Shown in pieces: positions 51,997 to 61,633 of a DNA stretch of 64,000 nucleotides. The stretch lies in assembly GCF_016741775.1 (NCBI RefSeq), contig NZ_JAERRK010000006.1, positions 186,001 to 250,000 of the forward strand, in the 5' to 3' direction. Below the pieces are notes generated by a model. That model saw nothing but the letters and a program-made list of their open reading frames with translations, was not told where the DNA came from and ran no database searches. A program made the position numbers and the translations under genes. Source of the stretch: Streptomyces actinomycinicus (GTDB taxonomy: Bacteria > Actinomycetota > Actinomycetes > Streptomycetales > Streptomycetaceae). How positions within the stretch are numbered: position 1 is the stretch's first letter; each line of letters begins with the position of its first letter.

Positions 51997-53439
51997 GTGC
52001 CGAACCCCAACGAAGACACTCCCTCTGCCCTGAGCCAGGCGCAGCAGCGCGCGGTCACCGAGCTGCTGCGGGTGGCCCCCGTCGCCGACGACCTCGCCCG
52101 CCGATTCCAGGAGGCCGGTTTCTCGCTCGCCCTGGTCGGCGGGTCGGTTCGCGACGCGCTGCTCGGCCGGCTCGGCAACGACCTGGACTTCACCACTGAC
52201 GCCCGCCCCGAGGACGTACTGAAGATCGTCCGGCCATGGGCGGACGCCGTCTGGGAGGTGGGGATCGCCTTCGGCACGGTGGGCGCGCACAAGGACGGCT
52301 ACCAGATCGAGATCACTACTTACCGGTCGGAGGCGTACGACCGCACCTCCCGCAAGCCCGAGGTCTCGTACGGAGACTCCATCGAGGAAGACCTGGTCCG
52401 CCGTGACTTCACGGTCAACGCGATGGCCGTGGCGCTGCCGGAGAAGGATTTCATCGACCCGCACGGCGGCCTGGAGGACCTCGCGGAGCGTGTGCTGCGG
52501 ACGCCGGGCACGCCCGAGGAATCGTTCTCGGACGATCCGCTGCGCATGATGCGGGCCGCCCGGTTCGCGGCCCAGCTGGACTTCGCGGTGGCCCCCGAGG
52601 TCGTCACCGCCATGACGGAGATGTCCGGACGCCTCGACATCGTCTCGGCGGAGCGGGTCCGGGACGAGCTGAACAAGCTGATCGTCTCCGCCTTTCCGCG
52701 CAAGGGCCTCACGCTCCTCGTCGAGACGGGTCTTGCCGGTCACGTCCTGCCCGAGCTGCCTGCACTGCGCCTGGAACGTGACGAGCACCACCGGCACAAG
52801 GACGTCTACGAGCACACGCTGATCGTCCTGGAGCAGGCGATCGAGCTGGAGCAGGAGGGCCCCGACCTCACGCTCCGGCTGGCCGCGCTGCTCCACGACA
52901 TCGGCAAGCCGCGCACGCGCCGGTTCGAGAAGGACGGCCGGGTCTCCTTCCACCACCACGAGGTGGTCGGCGCCAAGATGACCAAGAAGCGCATGACCGC
53001 CTTGAAGTACTCCAACGAGCTGGTGAAGGACGTCTCACGGCTGGTCGAACTTCACCTGCGCTTCCACGGCTACGGCACCGGGGAGTGGACGGACTCGGCG
53101 GTGCGCCGGTACGTCCGTGATGCGGGCCCGCTGCTCGACCGACTGCACAAGCTGACCCGATCCGACTGCACCACGCGGAACAAGCGGAAGGCTGCTGCGC
53201 TCTCCCGGGCCTACGACGGTCTGGAGGAGCGCATCGCCCAGCTCCAGGAGCAGGAGGAGCTGGACGCGATCCGTCCGGACCTCGACGGCAACCAGATCAT
53301 GGAGATCCTGGACGTCGGCCCGGGCCCTGTCGTCGGCAAGGCGTACAAGCACATGCTGGAGCTGCGTCTGGAGCACGGTCCGATGGACCACGAGGCCGCG
53401 GCGGCCGCTCTCAAGGAGTGGTGGGCCGCTCAGAGCTGA
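51997..53439 (+). CDS. pcnA: CCA tRNA nucleotidyltransferase
   Basis: 480 residues from the GTG at 51997. Nucleotidyltransferase head LVGGSVRDALLGRLGNDLDFTTDA with the GS-RD and DxD catalytic motifs. The nucleotide-selection part has EDLVRRDFTVNAMA and DPLRMMRAARFAAQL. A C-terminal HD domain has LAALLHDIGKPRTRRF and HHHEVVGA. It adds or repairs the tRNA 3' CCA, needed here since tRNA-Ala does not fully encode it. The annotation name may also be cca. Confidence 0.96.
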   Translation: MPNPNEDTPSALSQAQQRAVTELLRVAPVADDLARRFQEAGFSLALVGGSVRDALLGRLGNDLDFTTDARPEDVLKIVRPWADAVWEVGIAFGTVGAHKDGYQIEITTYRSEAYDRTSRKPEVSYGDSIEEDLVRRDFTVNAMAVALPEKDFIDPHGGLEDLAERVLRTPGTPEESFSDDPLRMMRAARFAAQLDFAVAPEVVTAMTEMSGRLDIVSAERVRDELNKLIVSAFPRKGLTLLVETGLAGHVLPELPALRLERDEHHRHKDVYEHTLIVLEQAIELEQEGPDLTLRLAALLHDIGKPRTRRFEKDGRVSFHHHEVVGAKMTKKRMTALKYSNELVKDVSRLVELHLRFHGYGTGEWTDSAVRRYVRDAGPLLDRLHKLTRSDCTTRNKRKAAALSRAYDGLEERIAQLQEQEELDAIRPDLDGNQIMEILDVGPGPVVGKAYKHMLELRLEHGPMDHEAAAAALKEWWAAQS

Positions 53440-53455
53440 GTGCGGACCCGGCGAT

Positions 53456-53469
53456 GTTTCACGTGAAAC
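53456..53469. other. parS: parS site
   Basis: Perfect GTTTCACGTGAAAC, 16 nt after the pcnA stop. Confidence 0.97.
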
Positions 53470-53490
53470 ACCCGTCCGGGACGCCGACCC

Positions 53491-53524
53491 GAGGGGCGAT
53501 GTTTCACGTGAAACATCGCCCCTC
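53491..53524. terminator. Terminator hairpin built around a parS site
   Basis: A perfect 34-bp palindrome from GAGGGGCGAT to ATCGCCCCTC whose centre is the parS sequence at 53501-53514. It ends in CTCTCTGG and lies between convergent pcnA and the MFS gene. Confidence 0.75.
53501..53514. other. parS: parS site inside a hairpin
   Basis: Perfect GTTTCACGTGAAAC, centre to centre 45 nt from the preceding site. Confidence 0.97.
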
Positions 53525-53552
53525 GGTCTCTCTGGCGAACCGGCTCGTCGGC

Positions 53553-54815
53553 TCACCGGCGCTCGAAGCGGGCCAGGGCCGTGGCGGTCGCTCCGTAGAG
53601 CAGGGCGACGAGGACCACCAGTACCGCCGAGCGTCCGTCCGGCGGCAGCATCAGCGCAGCGACGCCTGCCGCGCCGACGAAAGCCACGTTGAAAAGGACG
53701 TCGTAGACGGAGAAGATCCGGCCACGGAAGTCGTCCTCCACGTACGCCTGGATGATCGTGTCCGTGGAGATCTTGGCGCCTTGGGTGATCAGACCCAGGA
53801 CGAAGGCCGCGACCATGAGGGGTCCGGTGGTGAACGGAAGACCCAGGGCGGGTTCCAGCACGGCTGCCGTGCCGGAGCACACCACGATCCAGCGACCGGG
53901 ACCGAGTCGTTCCGCGGCCCAGGGCGTCAGCACGGCCGCCGCGAAGAACCCGGCGCCGGACAGCGCCAACGCCAGCCCGAGCAGGCCTAGCCCCTCTTCA
54001 GGGGTGTCGGACAGGGCGTAGCGGCAGAGCATGAGGACCAGGACGAGCAGAGCGCCGTAGCAGAAGCGCATCAGCGTCATCGCGGCCAAGGCCCAGGCCG
54101 CCTCCCTGCGTCGGGGTGTGCAAAGGTGCCGGACGGCCGCGGACAGCTCGCGTGCGGTCTCCGCGAGTGCTGTACCGAGGCGCGGTCGCTTCGGGTGCCG
54201 GTCGGTGCCTAGCAGATCGGGAGGCAGGCTCAGGGACGAGAGGCTCGCGCACAGATACAGGCACGCGCCGAGCAGCACCACTGCGGCATCGGAGTCCGAC
54301 GCCAGGAGCCGTACGCCGAAGGCCAGGCCCCCGCCGGCGGTCGCGGCGAGCGTGCCGGCCGTCGGGGAGAGCGAATTGGCCAGCACCAGGCGCTCGGCGT
54401 CGACAACCCGGGGCAGGGCGGCCGACAGCCCCGCGAGGACGAAGCGGTTGACGGCCGTGACGCACAGCGCGGAGACGTAGAAGAGCCAGTCGGGGACGTG
54501 GCCGATCACCAGTGCGGCGGTGATGGTGGCCAGCAGGGCGCGCAGCAGATTGCCGTAGAGGAAGACCTGCCGGCGACGCCAGCGGTCCAGCAGGACGCCC
54601 GCGAAGGGGCCCACCAGTGAGTAGGGGAGCAGCAGGACCGCCATCGCCGATGCGATCGCGGTGGCCGACGTCTGTTTCTCCGGGGAGAAGACGACGTACG
54701 CGGCGAGCGCGACCTGGTAGACGCCGTCGGCTCCCTGGGACAGGAGGCGGACGGACAGCAGGCGCCGGAAGTACCGCAGACGCAACAGCAGGCGCAGGTC
54801 ACGTACGACAGGCAT
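53553..54815 (-). CDS. MFS transporter
   Basis: 420 residues from the ATG at 54815 (GTG at 54830 possible). It has about 12 hydrophobic helices in two six-helix halves with a central cytoplasmic loop around LPPDLLGTDRHPKRPRLGTALAE. The inter-helix motif after TM2 reads GPFAGVLLDRWRRRQVFLYG, the MFS_1/MFS_3-type DxxGRR-like loop. The opening RLLSVRLLSQGADGVYQVAL resembles drug or macrolide-type exporters. Substrate unknown. Convergent with pcnA. Confidence 0.9.
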   Translation of the reverse strand: MPVVRDLRLLLRLRYFRRLLSVRLLSQGADGVYQVALAAYVVFSPEKQTSATAIASAMAVLLLPYSLVGPFAGVLLDRWRRRQVFLYGNLLRALLATITAALVIGHVPDWLFYVSALCVTAVNRFVLAGLSAALPRVVDAERLVLANSLSPTAGTLAATAGGGLAFGVRLLASDSDAAVVLLGACLYLCASLSSLSLPPDLLGTDRHPKRPRLGTALAETARELSAAVRHLCTPRRREAAWALAAMTLMRFCYGALLVLVLMLCRYALSDTPEEGLGLLGLALALSGAGFFAAAVLTPWAAERLGPGRWIVVCSGTAAVLEPALGLPFTTGPLMVAAFVLGLITQGAKISTDTIIQAYVEDDFRGRIFSVYDVLFNVAFVGAAGVAALMLPPDGRSAVLVVLVALLYGATATALARFERR

Positions 54816-54838
54816 GGGGCACAGCCTCACACATGCGG

Positions 54839-54870
54839 AAGGTCCCCGGGTCAGGTGACCCGGGGACCTT
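54839..54870. terminator. Terminator between MFS and inositol synthase genes
   Basis: Near-perfect 14-bp stem (AAGGTCCCCGGGTCA / TGACCCGGGGACCTT) with a tight loop, 74 nt beyond the inositol-phosphate synthase stop on the minus strand. Confidence 0.8.
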
Positions 54871-54943
54871 CACAGCCCTGGCAGGAGCGTTCTCATGCGC
54901 TTCGGGCGCTCGGCCCGCCTCGGCGTGCCGTTGCGGGGGCGCG

Positions 54944-56026
54944 TCAGCGCTCGACCTCGCCCTTGATGAACTTCTCGACGTTCTCGCGGGCCACGTCGTC
55001 GAAGTACTGGACCGGCGGGGACTTCATGAAGTACGACGACGCGGACAGGATCGGGCCGCCGATACCGCGGTCCTTGGCGATCTTCGCGGCGCGCAGGGCG
55101 TCGATGATGACACCCGCGGAGTTCGGGGAGTCCCAGACCTCGAGCTTGTACTCCAGGTTCAGCGGGACGTCGCCGAAGGCGCGGCCCTCGAGGCGGACGT
55201 AGGCCCACTTGCGGTCGTCCAGCCAGGCGACGTAGTCGGACGGGCCGATGTGGACGTTCTTCTCACCGAGGTCCCGGTCGGGGATCTGGGAGGTGACGGC
55301 CTGCGTCTTGGAGATCTTCTTGGACTCCAGGCGCTCGCGCTCGAGCATGTTCTTGAAGTCCATGTTGCCGCCGACGTTCAGCTGCATCGTGCGGTCGAGG
55401 ATGACACCGCGGTCCTCGAACAGCTTCGCCATGACGCGGTGGGTGATGGTGGCGCCCACCTGGGACTTGATGTCGTCACCGACGATCGGCACACCGGCCT
55501 CGGTGAACTTGTCCGCCCACTCCTTGGTGCCGGCGATGAAGACCGGGAGGGCGTTGACGAAGGCGACCTTGGCGTCGATGGCGCACTGGGCGTAGAACTT
55601 CGCCGCGTCCTCGGAGCCGACGGGCAGGTAGCAGACCAGAACGTCGACCTGCTTGTCCTTGAGGACCTGGACGACGTCGACCGGCTCCTCGGCGGACTCC
55701 TCGATGGTCTGGCGGTAGTACTTGCCGAGGCCGTCGAGGGTGTGGCCGCGCTGGACCGTCACACCGGTGGAGGGCACGTCGCAGATCTTGATGGTGTTGT
55801 TCTCGGAGGCGCCGATCGCGTCCGCGAGGTCGAGGCCGACCTTCTTGGCGTCGACGTCGAACGCGGCGACGAACTCGACGTCGCGCACGTGGTAGTCACC
55901 GAACTGCACGTGCATGAGGCCGGGGACCTTGGACGCCGGGTCGGCGTCCTTGTAGTACTCGACTCCCTGCACCAGCGACGCCGCGCAGTTGCCCACGCCG
56001 ACGATGGCTACGCGAACCGAACCCAT
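54944..56026 (-). CDS. Inositol-3-phosphate synthase
   Basis: 360 residues. N-terminal NAD motif [20 protein letters not shown], then [22 protein letters not shown]. The core block [14 protein letters not shown] / [19 protein letters not shown] and later [13 protein letters not shown] [13 protein letters not shown] follow. It converts glucose-6-phosphate to inositol-1-phosphate, the precursor of mycothiol and phosphatidylinositol. Only 43 nt separate it from the PadR gene upstream, so it may be co-transcribed with and controlled by that regulator. Confidence 0.95.
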   Translation of the reverse strand: MGSVRVAIVGVGNCAASLVQGVEYYKDADPASKVPGLMHVQFGDYHVRDVEFVAAFDVDAKKVGLDLADAIGASENNTIKICDVPSTGVTVQRGHTLDGLGKYYRQTIEESAEEPVDVVQVLKDKQVDVLVCYLPVGSEDAAKFYAQCAIDAKVAFVNALPVFIAGTKEWADKFTEAGVPIVGDDIKSQVGATITHRVMAKLFEDRGVILDRTMQLNVGGNMDFKNMLERERLESKKISKTQAVTSQIPDRDLGEKNVHIGPSDYVAWLDDRKWAYVRLEGRAFGDVPLNLEYKLEVWDSPNSAGVIIDALRAAKIAKDRGIGGPILSASSYFMKSPPVQYFDDVARENVEKFIKGEVER

Positions 56027-56069
56027 TCCGGTTGCTCCCTGTGTGTACGAGTGAGGCCCTGAGTGGGTC

Positions 56070-56753
56070 TCACGTGGCGGTGTCGTCGGGCGTATCCGTC
56101 CGAGGGGTGTCCCCGGTACGGGGCAGGCCGCCCGTCGATCCAGTGGTGGTGTCCTGCTGAGCGGGCCCCCCGGACGCGGAACCCTTCAGGTCCCGCCCGG
56201 CCCGCTCGCTCTCGATGAGCTCGTTCAGCCAGCGCACTTCGCGCTCCACGGACTCCATGCCGTGGCGCTGCAGCTCAAGCGTGTAGTCGTCGAGGCGCTC
56301 CCGGGTGCGTGCCAGCGAGGCGCGCATCTTCTCCAGGCGCTCCTCCAGGCGGCTGCGCCGGCCCTCCAGCACGCGCATGCGCACATCGCGGGAGGTCTGC
56401 CCGAAGAAGGCGAACCGTGCGGCGAAGTGCTCGTCCTCGTACGCGTCGGGGCCGGTCTGCGAGAGCAGCTCCTCGAAGTGCTCCTTGCCTTCCGCCGTCA
56501 GCCGGTAAACGATCTTGGCGCGGCGGCCGGCGAGCGGAGCGGCGAGTGCGTCCTCGTGGCCGCTTGCGCTCTCCTCGATCAGCCAGCCGTTGGCGACCAG
56601 CGTCTTGAGGCAGGGGTACAGCGTGCCGTAGCTGAACGCTCGGAAAACACCCAGTGAGGTGTTGAGCCGCTTGCGCAGCTCATAGCCGTGCATCGGGGAT
56701 TCCCGCAGCAGGCCGAGTACGGCGAACTCGAGGATGCCGGAACGCCGGCTCAT
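56070..56753 (-). CDS. PadR family transcriptional regulator
   Basis: 227 residues from the ATG at 56753 behind GAGGAGG. The PadR winged HTH is at the N-terminus: [24 protein letters not shown], then [19 protein letters not shown] and the wing [19 protein letters not shown] Vir-type helical C-terminal domain (about 110-190, [19 protein letters not shown], for dimerisation) and a disordered tail complete it. A perfect palindrome lies 73 nt upstream of its start and is its likely operator. Confidence 0.93.
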   Translation of the reverse strand: MSRRSGILEFAVLGLLRESPMHGYELRKRLNTSLGVFRAFSYGTLYPCLKTLVANGWLIEESASGHEDALAAPLAGRRAKIVYRLTAEGKEHFEELLSQTGPDAYEDEHFAARFAFFGQTSRDVRMRVLEGRRSRLEERLEKMRASLARTRERLDDYTLELQRHGMESVEREVRWLNELIESERAGRDLKGSASGGPAQQDTTTGSTGGLPRTGDTPRTDTPDDTAT

Positions 56754-56825
56754 CGTCGCCTCCTCTCGGTCCTGCAGGGCGGTCCCGCAGGTCACGCAGT
56801 GCCTGTCAGCTTCTTTATCTCGCGC

Positions 56826-56848
56826 TGATGTATCGACTCGATACATCA
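56826..56848. promoter_or_regulatory. Perfect 23-bp palindromic operator, probably for PadR
   Basis: TGATGTATCGA - C - TCGATACATCA: 11-bp arms around a single base. It contains the ATGT...ACAT core typical of PadR-family operators. It sits between the padR-type gene and the divergent penicillin-binding protein gene (start 57150), so it may control both. No other feature was found in the 396-nt gap. Confidence 0.75.
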
Positions 56849-57149
56849 CGACGATAGAACGGCCGACCGCACGCGACAAGGGGGACGGCGGTGAACGGGA
56901 TCACATCACCGATTCGTTGGAGGCAAGTTGCCTGATTTGGGGTGAACTTCAGGACTCGGCAGGTTTTGGCGGTGCGTAGTCTGTGCGGCATGCACACCAC
57001 CGGGAACCAAGTGGCGCCCGGGGAGCGTCATCGTCCCCGGTGCAGTACGGGTGAATGCAAAACCGACCACATCCGTACTTCGGGGGGACCGGAAACCAGC
57101 CGCCGTTCCAGGCGCGCACGGGTGCGCCTGCCCGAGGAGTAATCGTTCG

Positions 57150-59852
57150 ATGAGCGAGCACCGTCGCAAACCGCCGCCGCCGCAGGGAGGCGGACGTGCC
57201 GCGGCCCGACGCGGCCAGTCCGGCTCGTCCTCCGGCCGCCGTGCGGCACCGCGAGGCGCCACCGGGTCTCCTGCCGACTCCTATGGGTCCAGTTCCTATG
57301 GGTCGGAGTCTCACGACTCGGGGAGTGAAGAGCGCCCCTACGGCAGCCGTGCCGAGGCCCGCCGGGCGGCGCAGAGAGGAGGCCGCCGCAGAGCGGCCGA
57401 GAACACGGCCCCGGGTGGCCGGCGCGGTGGCCCCGGCGGGCCGACCGGCCCCGGACGCGGCAAGGGCCGCGCGGCCACGGCACCCGGCAAGAAGCGCTTC
57501 ATCGACTACCCCAGGGCGGGCAGGGCCGGCTGGCGGCGCTGGGTGCCGTCCTGGAAGCTGGTGAGCGGGCTGTTCATCGGCTTCTTCGGCAGCCTGGTGG
57601 CGATCGCCGGGGTCGGCTTCGCGATGGTCTCGATCCCCAACGAGAACGACGCGGCCAAGTCCCAGAACAACGTCTACTACTGGGCCGACGGCTCCCAGAT
57701 GGTGGCCACGGGCACCGGCGTCAACCGGCAGAACGTCAGCATCGACCAGATTCCCGAGGCGATGCGGTTCGCGGTGATCTCCGCCGAGAACAAGTCGTTC
57801 TACGACGACTCGGGCGTCGACCCCATGGGCATCGCGCGCGCCCTGGCCAACATGGCGCGGGGCGGCCAGACGCAGGGTGGCTCGACGATCACCCAGCAGT
57901 ACGTGAAGAACACGTACCTGAGCCAGGAGCAGTCGGTCACCCGCAAGTTCAAGGAGATGTTCATCTCCATAAAGGTGGGCGCGAAGCTCGAGAAGGACGA
58001 CATCCTGCAGGGCTACCTGAACACCTCGTACTTCGGCCGGGGCGCCTACGGCATCCAGGCGGCGGCGCAGACCTACTACGGCAAGAACGCGGTCGACCTG
58101 AAGCCGAGCGAGTGTGCCGTCCTCGCCGCACTGCTCAAGGGCCCGACGTACTACGACCCGGCGGGCAACCAGGACCTCGACAGGACCGCGACCCCTGCGG
58201 CCAACAAGAAGCGTTCCCAGGAGCGCTGGGCCTGGATCCTCGGCGAGATGCACAAGGACAAGCACCTCTCCGACGCGGACTACCAGAAAGCCATCAAGGC
58301 GTACCCCGAACCCGACGGCCGCAAGGCGACCAAGGGCATGAACGGCCAGATCAGCTACCTGGCCGACACGGCGAAGAAGTACGTCCTCGCCCACTCCGAC
58401 ATCACCGAGGCGCAGTTCGACCGGGGCGGCTACCAGATCTACACGACGTTCAAGAAGGACAAGGTCAACGCGCTGGCCAAGGCTGTGAAGAACGTCCAGA
58501 AGGAACGCCTGGACCCGAAGCATCGCAACCTGGACAAATATGTCCAGTTCGGTGCCGCCTCGGTGAAGCCCGCTGACGGGGCGATCGTCGCCCTCTACGG
58601 TGGTGACGGCTACGAGAACGGGCACTTCACGAACAACGCGGACACTTCCGGTGTCCCCGTCGGTTCGACCTGGAAGCCCTTCGTCCTCGCCGCCGCCATG
58701 GAGTACGGCACGTACAAGTCAGAGGGCGAGGGTGTCTCGCCGCTGAGCAAGTACAACGGCAACGACCACCTCAAGGTCTACAAGCCGGACGGGTCGTACT
58801 ACCTCAACAAGGACAACACGCCCTTCTTCCAGAACAACGAGAGTGATCACCGCTGGGGCTACATCACGCTGCGCAAGGCGATGGAGCAGTCCATCAACAC
58901 ACCCTTCGTGCAGCTCGGTGTCGACGTGGGGATGACTCACGTCCGGGACGTCGCCAAGTCCGCCGGCATCCTCGACCAGAGCATGTCGCAGAACCTCAAC
59001 CCGTCCTTCGCCATCGGTACGTCCACGCCCAGCGCGATCCGCATGGCCGACGCCTACGCGACCTTCGCCGCCTCCGGGAAGCAGGCGGACCCGTACTCCG
59101 TGACCGCTGTCAAGGCCAACGGTGTGGACGCGCCCAGCTTCGTCAAGCCGAAGCCCGCGCCGAAGCAGGCGATGGACGCGGACATCGCCAACAACGTGAC
59201 GGACGTCCTCGAGAACGTCATCCAGAACGGCACGGGCAAGAACGCCAAGGCCCTCGGCCGTACGGCGGCGGGCAAGACCGGTACCACCGACGCGAACAAG
59301 TCGGCGTGGTTCGTCGGCTACACCAAGCAGCTGTCGACCTCGGTGGCGATGTTCCGTGAGAACCCCAAGGACCACAAGCTGCTGTCCATGAACGGCACGG
59401 CGGGCGTCGACTCCATCCACGGTGGTGACATCCCGACGCAGGTGTGGACCGAGTACATGAAGGATGCGCTCAAGGGTCAGAACGACCTCGGCTTCCCGGA
59501 CGCCACCGAGATCGGCACGGTCCAGGACCAGGCGGGTGCCCCGTCTCCGACGCCGAGCGTCACGATCACGCCGAGCCAGAAGCCCAGCAACACGCCGAGC
59601 CCGACGCCCAGCGCGACGGAGACCACGCCGTCTCCCTCGCCGAGCCAGTCCTGTGACTTCGGCTGGGGCAACAACTGCAACGGCAACGGCAACGGTGGCA
59701 CCGACACCGGAGGCCTGGACACGGGCGGCACGGACGGAGGCACGACACCGACGCCCACGGGCACGGGTACGGAGACCACCGGAACCGGCACCACCAGAGG
59801 CAATGGCAACGGCAACGGCAACGGTGGCATTTTCGGAGGTCAGGACGGTTAG
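57150..59852 (+). CDS. Class A penicillin-binding protein (glycosyltransferase/transpeptidase)
   Basis: 900 residues from the ATG at 57150 (GAGGAG upstream). A basic disordered cytoplasmic N-terminus leads to one membrane anchor (about 134-160, LVSGLFIGFFGSLVAIAGVG). The GT51 domain has catalytic Glu213 in SAENKSFYDD, QGGSTITQQYVKN and YLNTSYFGRGAYGI. The transpeptidase has S506-TW-K509, S581-I-N583 and K709-T-G711. The last 100 residues are a Thr/Pro/Ser then Gly/Asn-rich tail with many TP repeats and two cysteines. It polymerises and crosslinks peptidoglycan; it is the PonA1-like position in actinobacteria. Confidence 0.96.
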   Translation: MSEHRRKPPPPQGGGRAAARRGQSGSSSGRRAAPRGATGSPADSYGSSSYGSESHDSGSEERPYGSRAEARRAAQRGGRRRAAENTAPGGRRGGPGGPTGPGRGKGRAATAPGKKRFIDYPRAGRAGWRRWVPSWKLVSGLFIGFFGSLVAIAGVGFAMVSIPNENDAAKSQNNVYYWADGSQMVATGTGVNRQNVSIDQIPEAMRFAVISAENKSFYDDSGVDPMGIARALANMARGGQTQGGSTITQQYVKNTYLSQEQSVTRKFKEMFISIKVGAKLEKDDILQGYLNTSYFGRGAYGIQAAAQTYYGKNAVDLKPSECAVLAALLKGPTYYDPAGNQDLDRTATPAANKKRSQERWAWILGEMHKDKHLSDADYQKAIKAYPEPDGRKATKGMNGQISYLADTAKKYVLAHSDITEAQFDRGGYQIYTTFKKDKVNALAKAVKNVQKERLDPKHRNLDKYVQFGAASVKPADGAIVALYGGDGYENGHFTNNADTSGVPVGSTWKPFVLAAAMEYGTYKSEGEGVSPLSKYNGNDHLKVYKPDGSYYLNKDNTPFFQNNESDHRWGYITLRKAMEQSINTPFVQLGVDVGMTHVRDVAKSAGILDQSMSQNLNPSFAIGTSTPSAIRMADAYATFAASGKQADPYSVTAVKANGVDAPSFVKPKPAPKQAMDADIANNVTDVLENVIQNGTGKNAKALGRTAAGKTGTTDANKSAWFVGYTKQLSTSVAMFRENPKDHKLLSMNGTAGVDSIHGGDIPTQVWTEYMKDALKGQNDLGFPDATEIGTVQDQAGAPSPTPSVTITPSQKPSNTPSPTPSATETTPSPSPSQSCDFGWGNNCNGNGNGGTDTGGLDTGGTDGGTTPTPTGTGTETTGTGTTRGNGNGNGNGGIFGGQDG

Positions 59853-59895
59853 CCGGTGATCCGCCCGGTTGGCCGCCGTATGGCCCGCCAGGGGT

Positions 59896-59909
59896 GTTTC
59901 ACGTGAAAC
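59896..59909. other. parS: parS site
   Basis: Perfect GTTTCACGTGAAAC, 43 nt after the penicillin-binding protein gene. Confidence 0.97.
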
Positions 59910-59912
59910 ATC

Positions 59913-59943
59913 GGGCCGCCGCACCCATGAGGTGCGGCGGCCC
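59913..59943 (+). terminator. Terminator after the penicillin-binding protein gene
   Basis: Perfect 13-bp stem (GGGCCGCCGCACC / GGTGCGGCGGCCC) with a CATGA loop, directly after the parS site. Confidence 0.75.
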
Positions 59944-59981
59944 TCGGCGTTTTCCAAGACAGGTACGGCAGGATGTGCCTC

Positions 59982-61535
59982 ATGCCCAGTGCAGAGATGA
60001 CGCCCGCGAGCATGCACGAGCCCGAGCCTGCGCGGGCCGCCACGGCGGAACCGGTGCATCCCACCAGGGAGGACGGGATCGCCGCCGCCGGAAGCGAACT
60101 GATCGGCGGTCCCCTGGGGCGCCGTGCCCTGCTCGGAACGTCCTGGTGGACGCCCGTACGGATCGTGGCGCTCGTGGCGATCGGCATGTTCGCCCTCGGC
60201 CTGGTCCAGAAGGCGCCTTGCTACGACGGCGCCTGGTTCTTCGGCGCGAGCAGCCAGTACACGCACGCCTGCTACTCGGACATCCCGCACCTCTACCAGG
60301 GCCGTGGGTTCGCCGACCATCTCGTGCCGTACTTCGACAAGCTCCCGGGCGACATGGAGTACCTCGAGTACCCGGTTCTCACCGGTGTGTTCATGGAGGT
60401 GGCCTCCTGGCTGACCCCGCACAGCGGCAGCATCCAGCACCAGGAGCAGTGGTACTGGTTCGTCAACGCAGGACTGCTGATGGTGTGCGCCGCCGTCATC
60501 GCCGTCTGCGTGGCCCGTACCCATCGTCGACGCCCCTGGGACGGCCTCCTGGTCGCCCTGGCGCCCGCCTTCGCGCTGACCGCGACCATCAACTGGGACC
60601 TGCTGGCGGTGGCGCTGACGGCCGCCGCGATGCTGATGTGGTCGCGGGGCCGGGCCCTCGCCTTCGGCGTGCTGCTGGGACTCGCCACGGCCGCCAAGCT
60701 CTATCCCGTCGTACTGCTCGGCCCGCTGCTGGTGCTGTGCTGGCGGGCCGGCAAGTGGCGGGAGTTCTTCCAGGCCGTGGTCGGTGCGACGGGCGCGTGG
60801 CTCCTGGTGAACCTGCCCATCATGCTCACGCACGACGCGACGGGTTTCCACATCCGGGAGGGCTGGGCGAAGTTCTACACCTTCAGCAAGGAGCGGGGTG
60901 TCGACTTCGGGTCCTTCTGGCTGATCTGGGCGCAGAACTCCAGCCACCCGCCCACCACCGACTTCGTCAACAACGCGGCCATGGTGCTGGTGGTGCTGGG
61001 CTTCCTCGGTATCGCCGCGCTGGCGTTCACGGCCCCGCGCCGTCCGCGCTTCGCCCAGCTGGCCTTCCTGATGGTGGCGGTCTTCATCCTCACCAACAAG
61101 GTCTACTCCCCGCAGTACGTCCTGTGGCTGGTGCCGCTGGCGGTCCTCGCCCGGCCCAAGTGGCGGGACTTCCTGATCTGGCAGGCGTGCGAGGTGGCGT
61201 ACTTCCTGGGCATCTGGATGTACCTCGCCTACACGACCAGTGGTGACGCCCACAAGGGTCTGCCGACGCAGGGCTACCAATGGGCGATCGCGGTGCACCT
61301 GCTGGGCACGCTGTACCTGTGCGCCGTCGTCGTACGGGACATCCTCATGCCGGAGCGGGACGTGGTGCGCCGGTCCGGTGACGACGATCCCTCGGGCGGG
61401 GTGCTGGACGGCGCCCCGGACGCCTTCGTGCTCGGAGCAGCGGCCTACCCGCCGCGGCACGCAGCCCGTTTCGACGGGCCACAGGTGGACTGGGGCCGGA
61501 CCGAGACGCTCTCCCACGACGACCGTTCGCTCTGA
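59982..61535 (+). CDS. GT87-like membrane glycosyltransferase
   Basis: 517 residues from the ATG at 59982 (ATG 59973 is the alternative). It has about ten membrane helices beginning VRIVALVAIGMFALGLVQKAPCY. The first long extracytoplasmic loop carries acidic residues (FDKLPGDMEYLEYPVLTGVF), as in DUF2029/GT87 polyprenyl-phosphate-mannose-type transferases. Later helices include ATAAKLYPVVLLGPLLVL and NKVYSPQYVLWLVPLAVLA. It sits after the bifunctional PBP, like Rv0051 after ponA1. It probably adds sugars outside the membrane; the acceptor is unknown. Confidence 0.88.
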   Translation: MPSAEMTPASMHEPEPARAATAEPVHPTREDGIAAAGSELIGGPLGRRALLGTSWWTPVRIVALVAIGMFALGLVQKAPCYDGAWFFGASSQYTHACYSDIPHLYQGRGFADHLVPYFDKLPGDMEYLEYPVLTGVFMEVASWLTPHSGSIQHQEQWYWFVNAGLLMVCAAVIAVCVARTHRRRPWDGLLVALAPAFALTATINWDLLAVALTAAAMLMWSRGRALAFGVLLGLATAAKLYPVVLLGPLLVLCWRAGKWREFFQAVVGATGAWLLVNLPIMLTHDATGFHIREGWAKFYTFSKERGVDFGSFWLIWAQNSSHPPTTDFVNNAAMVLVVLGFLGIAALAFTAPRRPRFAQLAFLMVAVFILTNKVYSPQYVLWLVPLAVLARPKWRDFLIWQACEVAYFLGIWMYLAYTTSGDAHKGLPTQGYQWAIAVHLLGTLYLCAVVVRDILMPERDVVRRSGDDDPSGGVLDGAPDAFVLGAAAYPPRHAARFDGPQVDWGRTETLSHDDRSL

Positions 61536-61580
61536 GCGAACAGCGCTGCCGGCCGGTCGGTGTCACCCCGGCCGTGCACG

Positions 61581-61619
61581 CGAAAGGCCGTACCCGGGGC
61601 GCCCGGGTACGGCCTTTCG
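61581..61619. terminator. Bidirectional terminator
   Basis: Perfect 17-bp stem (CGAAAGGCCGTACCCGG / CCGGGTACGGCCTTTCG) with a 5-nt loop, between the convergent GT87-like and alanine-racemase-like genes. Confidence 0.9.
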
Positions 61620-61633
61620 TGGTGCTTCAGGTG

